Source: JBNKZU01 sp050301795 | GTDB taxonomy: Bacteria > Pseudomonadota > Gammaproteobacteria > Thiohalomonadales > Thiohalomonadaceae | Assembly (NCBI GenBank): GCA_050301795.1 | Contig: JBNKZU010000027.1 | Location: forward strand, 1 to 48,362 | Direction of reading: 5' to 3' | Length of the DNA: 48,362 bases | In this document: one piece after another, positions 44,401 through 48,362 of the stretch | Numbering within the stretch: the first letter of the stretch is position 1 | Layout: each line of letters starts with the position of its first letter | Position numbers and translations under genes: made by a program | The notes under the pieces: model-generated | Databases searched by the model: none | Seen by the model: the letters and a program-made list of their open reading frames with translations, nothing else | What the model was told of the DNA's origin: nothing

Positions 44401-47400
44401 CATCGCAATTGCTGCGGATGTAACACCATCGTATGTAATCGTCTGTGTTGCTGCTACATGACTATTTCCAGCCACATATCCAGGCTGACTCTGGATAAAC
44501 GCTGCAAAATCTACTGTTAATGCTGAATCAGCACCTGTCGTGGTTAACGCCTCTGTAAAGGTGTTAAGACCTCCATTCATCAACCAAACCTCAACAGGCT
44601 GGCTTGCAGTAACAGCATCATCTGTCACATTCATTGTCAGAGTTGCTGGTGTGGACTCTAATGCTCCAGCTGAATTGTCAGTAACAACAACCTGAATAGT
44701 ATCTGCCACAACATCCTGGGCAACAGGATGTGCTGCCGTAGTTGAAAGCTGATACGACCATGTACCATTACCATAGAATGTTGTAGTGCCATTTGCTGAC
44801 GTATAGGTGCCAATAATATTGGTTGTCCCATCAAGCACACCTATATCAATACGCGGCCCCGTAGGAGCAAGTGGATCAACAACCTTTAGGGTAAGAGTGT
44901 CACCATCTATATCATTGTATACCAGTTGGCCGGTGACACTTGTTACAGCAGCACCTTCCTGAGTTCCACCAGCAAGACCTGACTCAAAAACAGTTTCTGT
45001 TACATCACCCGTCAATGTTGGAGCATTAGCACCTTCAACAATATTGGTTGTCCAGCTGTTATTCACAGGATCAACACCAATACTATTTAATCCGCCACCC
45101 GTTGCTGAGGTTAATGTAATCGTTACATCTTCAACTTCATTTGGAATTGCGTCAGCTACCGTTTGTAAATCAAAGGTATAATTAAGCTGGCCTGCAACAG
45201 GGATAATAACAATTGGGTTATTAACACTATAATCATCGACGTTTGTTGCTGACCCACCGAGTGACAGGTAAACAAGAACTGGCTCTGTTGGTTCTACATC
45301 GAAGGTTAATGTATATGTAGCTGCACTACCTTCACCCACATCCACTGTACCATTCGTCAGACTAACCGTTGCTGTGCTATCTATAGTGACCTCAGCTGTC
45401 TGAGCATCCTGATTGAAGTTTCCTGCTGCATCACTAATCTTTGCGACTACTTCGTATGTTCCATTCGCTAAAGCTAAACCTGATGGAATAGTTAAACTCC
45501 AGGTGTTTGCCACAGGGTCATGAATAAGATTGACACCGTCTTCATAGTAGACAACGCCATTAACCTCTACAGACAGTGACTCACCAGGATCAAGTACTGC
45601 TGTACCTGTAAGAGTGGGGGTAGCGTCCGTAGTATTTCCAATAATATCTACTGTTGGTGTATTTGCTGGCGGAGTAGTATCAATTGTAACTTCATTAACA
45701 CTTACATCTGATGAAGTAGGTACACCACCGTTCAGAATTTCAGCGCTTACATCATGGCTGCCTTCATTTAATGTAACTGCTGGAGGTATAACCAGTGTCC
45801 AGGTATTCGTTGCTGGATCCATCGTCAGGTTACCATCACCTAATGTGTAAACATAAGGTGTACCACTAACCCCATCGGTAACCGTTACTCTCAGGGTATC
45901 GCCTGTACCCAATGTCGCTGTACCTGAAATTGTGGGGGATGTTTGATTTGTGATCAGGGTAGCAACCGTTGGAATATCATTAATCATGATATTCAGGTTT
46001 GCTGTACTACTTAGTGTGCCATCTGTTACATCATAACTAAATGTCTCTGGAACAGTGACGCTACCTAATAGATTAGACACTTCAGATGCATTTAATGCTC
46101 TATCATATATCCTCAAATCATCCATCGATCCCATATAGGTGTCAGCACCCACGCCACCTGAAATGCCTACACCTTCGTAGTAAGTTGTTGAAGTATCCGC
46201 GCCGAGTGATATGAATCCACTATGTTGTGATATAGAGGCTGGTGCAGTATTAAGCGTTTGAGCCAGAGCCCCATTTACATAAAGTGAAATACTGGTAGTT
46301 GCACCATCATAGGTGAGAGTGATCTGATTCCATTGTCCCTCAACCACTTGTGCTTCAGGCGTTGCTAATGCTGTTGAAACCCATGTGCCTGACGCACCTG
46401 TTCCTGTCCATGCACCGGCTTTTAATACTCCATCTTCGAAATAGATATTAAATCCATTCACCTGCGCTCCCTGTTCATAGACTACATGTCTGTCACCAAC
46501 TACCAATGGATCATCCGTCGACCCAACATCAGGTTTAATCCATAAACTAATAGTCTGTGCAGTTACAGCGCCACCCATATTAATATCTGTTGACTGCCCA
46601 AGATCTATGCCTGTATGAGCACCAGAGAATTGAAGTGATGTTCCGCCAAACTTGGCATCATTGTTATAACTAACATTGACACCATCTACTACAGCCGCAA
46701 CATTATCGACTGATAACCCACCTGGCGCTGTGTCATATAAAGTTGTTGCTGTTGCTCCTTGTTCAAATGACCAATGCGTAACCAGATTATTAATAGGTGC
46801 AGCATTTAATACATCTGTAGCGTTAGCAAACGCCTGATTATCAAGCGTGTAACTATAGCTACCATCTGTATTAATAGTGATAGAACCATAACGACCAGAA
46901 TAAGTGCCAGCATTAGCAACTGTCAGATTAGCATTTAGCGTATCAGGATCTGTATCGTTAGTTATTACATTGCCAGTCACAGGCACAGGCGCTGTTTGAG
47001 ATGGATCTACAGTTAGTTTTGCAAAGTCATTAACACCTATTGGAGCATCCTCTGTCCCACCAATCGTGACATTAACTGTCTGGACTGTTGAAAGTCCGCC
47101 CTGTTCATCAGTCAACTGGTATGTAAACGATCCTGTAGCGCTATTTCCATCTGGCAGTTCATCCAGATCAAATGCACTAATAGAGTAACTACCATTGGCT
47201 TGAACCGTCAGGTTAACATTTTGCGTTTGTGTAACACCTGCCGCATCGACATAGGTCAGCGTCATCACAACCGGAGACCCAACATTAGCAGCTTGGTTAT
47301 TAATCGTACCTACAGTAATCGTTGTACTATCTACATCCGTTGATCCTGTAAGAACATTCACTACCCCTGAAACAATTCCGCTCTCCAAATCATCTTCTGT

Positions 47401-48362
47401 TGCATTGATCACGCTAAACGCACAAACCGGCACATCATTTGTACCATTAACTGTTACCGTCAATGTGCCTACGGATGTACCTCCATTTTGATCATTTGCG
47501 GTATAAACAAACGATTCAGACACAGTTTGACCGGCATTAAGCTGATTGACTGCAAGATTCCCATTATCAAGCGTATAACTATATGTTCCATCACTATTAA
47601 TCTGAATAGTTCCGTAACTACCAGTAATAGTATTTCCTACATTTGCTGCATTACCATTGACAGCAGAAACAATTAATACATCACCAACATTTGGATCAGT
47701 ATCATTGGTAAGGACATTTCCATTTACTGGATTTGTCGGACTATCTTCGACAACAGTAGCTGCATCATCAGTCGCAACTGGTGGTAGATTCTCTGCCACA
47801 TCGCTCACATTCAGCGTTATACCTGTTGCTGTTGAATTGCCGATACCGTCAGTTGCAACAATATTGTATGTGAACGTATTTGCGCCAGTTTCAAAATCGT
47901 TTTGCGCAACACCCGCCGCAACACCCGCCGCAGTGATCGCTATCTGCCCACTATTATCAATAGTGAAATAGCCATCTGCCGATGTCTGCAAACCATTATC
48001 AAACGTAAAGCCGGTAACAGGTGTATCTGCATCCGTTGCTGCAACTGTTGCAACGATCGCACCGGCAATCTGATTCTCAGCATAAGTAAACGACTGACCA
48101 GATGTAACCACCGGTACATCATTCGTACCGGTAATGGTGATGGTGACACTATTGGTGCTGCCATCAGTGGCGGTCACGGTAAAGGTGTCGGTCACAGTTT
48201 GGCCGGCATTGAGGTTATCAAGTGCTGATGATGTGCTGTAGCTCCAGTTTCCTGAGGCGTCGATGCTAAAGCTGCCGTAGGTGCCGGCAGTGCCGGTTTG
48301 GGCGGTCATCGTCGCAGCGATGCTATCGGCATCGGTGATGGTCACGGTGCCGGAGGTGCTCA
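32476..48362 (-). CDS. Giant type-I-secreted RTX adhesin (5' end outside window)
   Basis: The frame is open from the window edge for over 5,290 codons; the GTG at 48345 lies inside a VCBS repeat, so the true start is upstream. Residues below count from there. Order: VCBS (1-75), cadherin-like (77-180), VCBS (188-305), a further Ig-like or VCBS-like unit, a VCBS split by a LamG domain (about 515-760), two Ig-like domains, Calx-beta, three super-repeats (about 1107-3543), more Calx-beta, cadherin-like units, VWA with intact MIDAS (about 4306-4540), RTX nonapeptides (about 5012-5175) and a C-terminal type I secretion target domain. It should be a calcium-stiffened surface fibre for attachment or biofilm. 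Secretion genes are not in the window. Confidence 0.93.
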   Translation of the reverse strand, partial: STSGTVTITDADSIAATMTAQTGTAGTYGSFSIDASGNWSYSTSSALDNLNAGQTVTDTFTVTATDGSTNSVTITITGTNDVPVVTSGQSFTYAENQIAGAIVATVAATDADTPVTGFTFDNGLQTSADGYFTIDNSGQIAITAAGVAAGVAQNDFETGANTFTYNIVATDGIGNSTATGITLNVSDVAENLPPVATDDAATVVEDSPTNPVNGNVLTNDTDPNVGDVLIVSAVNGNAANVGNTITGSYGTIQINSDGTYSYTLDNGNLAVNQLNAGQTVSESFVYTANDQNGGTSVGTLTVTVNGTNDVPVCAFSVINATEDDLESGIVSGVVNVLTGSTDVDSTTITVGTINNQAANVGSPVVMTLTYVDAAGVTQTQNVNLTVQANGSYSISAFDLDELPDGNSATGSFTYQLTDEQGGLSTVQTVNVTIGGTEDAPIGVNDFAKLTVDPSQTAPVPVTGNVITNDTDPDTLNANLTVANAGTYSGRYGSITINTDGSYSYTLDNQAFANATDVLNAAPINNLVTHWSFEQGATATTLYDTAPGGLSVDNVAAVVDGVNVSYNNDAKFGGTSLQFSGAHTGIDLGQSTDINMGGAVTAQTISLWIKPDVGSTDDPLVVGDRHVVYEQGAQVNGFNIYFEDGVLKAGAWTGTGASGTWVSTALATPEAQVVEGQWNQITLTYDGATTSISLYVNGALAQTLNTAPASISQHSGFISLGADTSTTYYEGVGISGGVGADTYMGSMDDLRIYDRALNASEVSNLLGSVTVPETFSYDVTDGTLSSTANLNIMINDIPTVATLITNQTSPTISGTATLGTGDTLRVTVTDGVSGTPYVYTLGDGNLTMDPATNTWTLVIPPAVTLNEGSHDVSAEILNGGVPTSSDVSVNEVTIDTTPPANTPTVDIIGNTTDATPTLTGTAVLDPGESLSVEVNGVVYYEDGVNLIHDPVANTWSLTIPSGLALANGTYEVVAKISDAAGNFNQDAQTAEVTIDSTATVSLTNGTVDVGEGSAATYTLTFDVEPTEPVLVYLSLGGSATNVDDYSVNNPIVIIPVAGQLNYTFDLQTVADAIPNEVEDVTITLTSATGGGLNSIGVDPVNNSWTTNIVEGANAPTLTGDVTETVFESGLAGGTQEGAAVTSVTGQLVYNDIDGDTLTLKVVDPLAPTGPRIDIGVLDGTTNIIGTYTSANGTTTFYGNGTWSYQLSTTAAHPVAQDVVADTIQVVVTDNSAGALESTPATLTMNVTDDAVTASQPVEVWLMNGGLNTFTEALTTTGADSALTVDFAAFIQSQPGYVAGNSHVAATQTITYDGVTSAAIAMTSNAAPIYYCNYLDPVTNTYSLVAYTDPGGAAFNGTQTKLFEVSIDTVNDTYSIQNFTGALPIFDNVVAGNMNSNSGRLTGSHISMDMTPAGAVTTAAFADTATAVAGINSNTVMMVSGTDFTGATALVQWDSGNNRIGVDDLQGNGSNRWVEQAFGEQLHFEFTNADANAITFNVTTGAAGDLYRWTAYDAAGNVLDTQTSSLAVLNIAGIGNIHRLTIEGANANGQSTLQINPTGSTFNRVFNPEITATVTDTDGDTATTVIDPIFTDQNVTVVTSPEFVDEVNSVTYTITTSEAAAADCYVLLSIGGTATSGGVDYNGATTAVVTMAAGSNTATYTITTVDDQLVDNLESMTVTVVGFSDVNPAAPAFPVNAPTTGASSTTLIDEIPTAIAVDATLTGPATIIEGETSTPYTIEFTQGGTPVNAINNAAVEINYSGVAANGTDFIGQTIIYVNAGTSSATFTIPAIDDVYAEGAENVTVSIGNITNSGYELVQASATQSSVITTIVDQTGSDAVPGVEDTALVSISGPASIYEGAPGSGGTTGTFTVSVDNPPADGNPLVVNLVYSGVAVNGTDFNGTTTAIILPGQTSTTFQVRSIPDGLTGEGAESFRISIDSFSGGGYEAVQADPGASFVDSQISENNNAPIITDFTTGGSTDTGIVYEAGLVEGSQVGNTSLITTGRISATDLDGNDLYVRVNGQPLVNGNGGLLDGTTNVIGTHTTTYGTVTFFGDGNWSYELANAADHTVATNDLLSVTVTDNIEVSTTPLDITINISNDVPTVASINDTWVSNSGATTVTTTMDTLGADTAYNADLTATITNLAGNAAGIAYSGQTHLGQAIYYYVDPLAPNSLIAFTDGTMFVPPAAPAVPAAYNPVATTTLFTVDALPNSDQITITTDPALAGPPAVNIFDNAGLSTPTANNDINAANAYIVVNDFGGVISGVGSAAPVTPATTMANMLMEVSGYVNGSLTGVDWGVARNGRIGVIGGRRDEDIEAGESIKMDFLTSDVVSASFTVDTNFSVAWTAVGTDGTVHTGTFYGNGNWQPLIINGLGPLESITLEAVGDRMRLSETGIQFERVIDQSFDITVTDSDGQATTAVAEAYFTGQNMMAISAPSLVNEGDAVEYTVSTTLVPAAGSTLEVTLSITGSATAGTDYTGPSTVTVQIPSTVIDPVSGLPVPNNSGTFTLSTIDDIQADNLEDLVVTITNVVDVTATPAFPVAQTPVVGASVTTVIDDSVTPHTELVSLVGGPTAVTEGQTTGFYTVSVANAPDTDITVNLAYSGTATDGQDFTGTTFVTIPAGSNSATFTIDTLDDALLEGATESFTVTLDTVTGGGFEAIAVDGTNNSVTTTIIDDAVPDTALVSITGASAIFEDGGVGAYTVSVSEAPLTPLVIDLAYTGTATNGVDMINGLTQVVINPPNSSTTFDITAVANVDGVLFDEDFTITIGNITGGGYEAVQADAGANSVTTVINETNTAPGALTAGGGSVYEAGLTEGTAVGLTTTTVTGNINATDPEGNDLSLIVGVNGGATTNYGVMDGSTNVLTTIAAPHGTVTFYHDGSWSYELTSAATHDVVNTPILDSFNVQVSDGQFTTAAVNLDMSIQDDAVVVTPVAQTQTLLNLPGVTSTGTLDVAGADVAYTADLSGNIVGYDKVNAATWFGAATRTVNAGSIITTDPVTGITTVTPGAAVTIPYSFDGHQVYNYVDSANPDVMYVYVDTAAVATAFNPAAVFDPLTSTQQLLYTVTVDPATDSFSIDTNPNLVQMGPVTAIIDPVSGLPVPSADLFDNSGTTYIGVQGVNNVSGQYFTFSDTNGVITAVNNGNAVPAAFTSFDSILMSGTKNGVASNIGWRQDRGRIGIGNDNDMDPGEALTLEFLHADVTSARLTLDLDVDALITIIDDQGVAHTQVLTGVQGSLTYTIEGYGQMRSITIEQGPNSVAGDRVRLETGGTSFERAITQSYNVTVTDAETFDSATATIDTLFSLNNLMSITGTTAVNEADNDQLTYTIKVAEASTANETITLTYSGTATNGQDFVGETTATLVAGSTTATFTVNITDDAIAEGIDPVSGLPTGLETFKITASNITNNGFTVQPAVGGSITTTINEALNPTTVQVTLSGPTEILEGQPALYTITLDEPAAVDTVITLDVLTGSTATAADFSNALPATVTIPAGQSTIGFTANSIDDGTGEGVEILNVTMTGVTGGGFEAIALNPLASSVATNILEPGSIIITGNANINEGGTGNYTIDAGQNALANATYEVTLTGANITLDDITAIYVNGSTTPAVITEVTPGTYTFSVDLATGNSISTFDVVTNNDAILEGNESYSVSVTNVTPGTFTAPPILPSTTFTTTIDEAASAVDSLVSITGSAGVVEGEVASYTLSITDTPLTDVTVNLAYSGVAVDGTDFTGVAQWTIPGGSNTSLPLTIATIDDPLAEGAEDFTITIASVVTSGGLESVVVDPGSNQVTTTITDQTGTDAVAGPEDTAGVSITGPATIYEGTSSSFTVAVTHMPTSPVSVDLTFTPDVVSGATFGVDYTVISTTVVIPANQLSATFDISAIDDALTAGAEGLEGFTVSIANVTGGGFEAVAATAGSDSVAVTVDESQAPQAQASSVTTLEDTAHVFTSAEFLNLDPDPTGTPALSITIQSLEQAGSLQHNIGGVWTNVQIGDVITFTDIDSGLLRFTPQPNANGAGYDSFNFTVNDATGTGVVPAAMTINVTAVNDGVVGLISDSNPANNELADNAVAGTAVGIIATASDPDPEDTITYSLNLAGANGDAGGRFTIDPNTGAVTYTGTGALVAGTAYTIDVVATSSDGSTSTTPMTITATNAADDTAVVHESAMASGSGQAETLFDANDEAGQVAGQGVSVATGNLLANDAGATVINSITYTDALGALQPATPVAGVITVATQYGDVTIYTDNTTPGYAAGDYVYNLTTPANNVAPNDLGVVDSISYTTNAGTANLNITIVDDVPVSSSVVADVPQNQLDSYRLVFTLDVSGSMTGANAGGLVYLDDGTETNRLLMSKEALKTLAREYFNQSNSIELYLIEFGNTAISLNQQINGQGNIPFTTLDAAIAAIDTFGDPAYASGNGTNYQAPLNMMSTLLDVGAVPSVNNVAGSAFNANNPKTVTYFLSDGVPATAPTAANYTAWDTTINNTPGGIDSYAVGIGAGIADFTHLDAIHTVDMVGGSGNEMANAAPDQNNALNVPDLTHLEQELLSTVPPAFGGSVVLQGDVNTVLFGADGGFIDTITVDLDGTGNTATFFYTPGDPLANPVALPQITSDIPGWTVVNSDQLTLDATAQPTGAGFTFGTLIFDFSTGEYSFAPAVGVAVDTSFDVNFRGQDSDGDITQPNTFTINIVKGVPVANDDTDTLFGMDANIAAATTLDGNVITGVGTDGGVLGSLTDFAKSGGGIDNAINGSTITQIVYRGDSLNPIDLTVAGSGSGTGIDGSTYSYTTALNAASGAIETTITNSDGSTLIFADNGYYQYSPVAVPVNVIDPIPVTQSFMLGAVLNGITLSANASVGGVLTAATASLTTQGLAVGPTGPNAIDSGERVFIDFDQATYPNGVENIVINYANLANQYDSLTFSVFHVDGRELGQYSVSGVSIPAGVAQIPLEFTNIGRIEALTGSGAVANITSMTFDVIQQSNVTTAQAPEVVEYTLTDLTNPDPLTNSDTATLTLNTIYNTQVDTAGLNTLTGVAGNDYLSGLAGDDTLIGDAGYDILKGGDGNDTLIGGLDNDNITGDVGNDTIYGDNQVVNDTAVGVGDDTISGGLGDDTIYAGGGADTIDGDEGVDTIYGEAGNDVIRGGDGNDAVLDGGAGDDSIYGGLGDDSLIGGSGIDFLYGGRGDDTLTGGTGADTFIWNANDQGTTTMPSVDTITDLSFNVDGDVINLADLLQGEQNNPISDYLQMEVGEFTGDATMDTRFIIDHNGGAYFQATQTIVVDGVDLTQGGTLNLQDLLDTSKIITD
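32479..32820 (-). other. C-terminal type I secretion target domain
   Basis: The last ~115 residues have the pattern of VCA0849-type C-terminal targets: TGADTFIWNANDQG, then VDTITDLSFNVDGDVINLAD, a hydrophobic strand-rich stretch and a final LNLQDLLDTSKIITD. Such domains are recognised uncleaved by the ABC exporter of a LapBCE-like system. Confidence 0.8.
32820..33310 (-). repeat. RTX calcium-binding nonapeptide block
   Basis: About 17 units of the form G-G-x-G-x-D-x-[L/I/V]-x (for example GGDGNDTLI, GGLGDDTIY, GDEGVDTIY) occupy residues about 5012-5175. They bind calcium outside the cell, fold as a beta-roll and drive directional folding during secretion. A short non-repeat linker (NQVVNDTAVGV) interrupts them. 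Confidence 0.92.
33400..33895 (-). repeat. Partial fourth copy of the unassigned adhesin module
   Basis: Residues about 4817-4982 contain SGERVFIDF, then FSVFHVDGRELGQY and IGRIEALTGSGA. These align by eye with the second half of the modules in the three super-repeats (GE-L-F block, a 'W/S-V-x-x-x-DG' strand, a late R-I-x-x block). The first half is divergent. Confidence 0.5.
34730..35430 (-). other. VWA (von Willebrand factor A) domain of the adhesin
   Basis: The domain has the complete MIDAS metal site: DxSxS in FTLDVSGSMTG, a Thr in GTNYQAPL and an Asp in YFLSDGVP. VWA domains near the C-terminus of large RTX adhesins bind host or surface ligands through a divalent metal. It ends near HLEQELLSTV. 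Confidence 0.85.
37720..39965 (-). repeat. Adhesin super-repeat unit 3
   Basis: The unit is a VCBS-like domain (SVYEAGLTEGTAVG, then HGTVTFYHDGSWSYEL), then an unassigned module (39575-38430; residues about 2924-3306, with RGRIGIGNDND and GEALTLEF), then Calx-beta-like domains beginning LMSITGTTAVNEAD. The module is about 380 residues, longer than in the other units because of insertions. Confidence 0.65.
39985..42465 (-). repeat. Adhesin super-repeat unit 2
   Basis: The unit is a VCBS-like domain (IVYEAGLVEGSQVG, then YGTVTFFGDGNWSYEL), the unassigned module (42065-41062; residues about 2094-2428, with NGRIGVIGGRRDED and GESIKMDF), then three Calx-beta-like domains (MMAISAPSLVNEGD first). 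Confidence 0.7.
42467..45026 (-). repeat. Adhesin super-repeat unit 1
   Basis: The unit is a VCBS-like domain (TVFESGLAGGTQEGAA, then NGTTTFYGNGTWSYQL), the unassigned module (44612-43580; residues about 1245-1589, with NNRIGVDDLQGNG and GEQLHFEF), then three Calx-beta-like domains. Confidence 0.7.
46060..46800 (-). other. LamG/concanavalin-like domain nested in a VCBS repeat
   Basis: LVTHWSFEQGATATTLYDTA opens and DDLRIYDRALNASEVSNLLG closes a LamG-type jelly roll (residues about 515-762) with the typical ISLWIKPD and LTYDGATTSISLYVNG strands. The flanks read SYSYTLDNQAF and VPETFSYDVTDG, the two halves of one VCBS repeat. Confidence 0.8.

Noticed and set aside
36590..45380. Calx-beta copies as recent tandem duplications
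   Set aside because: The DNA of the copies is strongly diverged; similarity is at protein level only.

Overview
The window looks like chromosome of a gammaproteobacterium, probably a sulfur- or hydrogen-oxidising, Chromatiales-like respiratory organism. This is inferred from argH lying next to a divergent algZ-algR pair (the arrangement known from Pseudomonas), a membrane-bound Isp-type [NiFe] hydrogenase (order hynS-isp1-isp2-hynL, known from purple sulfur bacteria), a cytochrome c', and a type-I-secreted RTX adhesin. No rRNA, tRNA or CRISPR array was seen.

Layout. 1-138: right end of an IS256-type insertion sequence. 250-2782 (minus): argH followed by a uracil-DNA-glycosylase-like gene, a small secreted amphipathic protein and a small lipoprotein. 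2923-4691: AlgZ/AlgR two-component pair. 4709-8879: periplasmic thioredoxin-fold protein, cytochrome c', MFS exporter, MscS channel and a DUF481 outer-membrane protein. 9282-15085: hydrogenase operon hynD, hupH-like, hynS, isp1, isp2, hynL. 15242-18567: two convergent sulfotransferase genes. The first is a TPR/glycosyltransferase/sulfotransferase fusion and the second a TPR-sulfotransferase.

18582-30231 is an aromatic-acid module on the minus strand: livK, livH, livM, livG, livF and a CBS-CBS-ACT-PaaI thioesterase fusion, then (after a plus-strand DGC zinc-protein gene and a LuxR solo) paaK, iorA and iorB. Together these suggest uptake of an amino acid or aromatic acid, oxidative decarboxylation of aryl-pyruvates by IorAB, activation of aryl-acetates by PaaK, and hydrolysis or salvage of aryl-CoA by the PaaI domain, the last probably gated by ligand binding to the CBS and ACT domains.

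30492-32224: an AT-rich pair, an SGNH-like protein and a GSCFA protein. 32476-48362 (minus, continuing beyond the window): one uninterrupted gene for a giant adhesin of more than 5,290 residues. It has VCBS, cadherin-like, LamG, Ig-like, about 12 Calx-beta-like, VWA and RTX domains and a C-terminal type I secretion signal. It contains three copies of a roughly 800-residue super-repeat, each with a module of about 335-380 residues that I cannot assign to a named family. It also carries a conserved peptide (IDPVSGLP) inserted in three different loops. These are the most novel features of the window.
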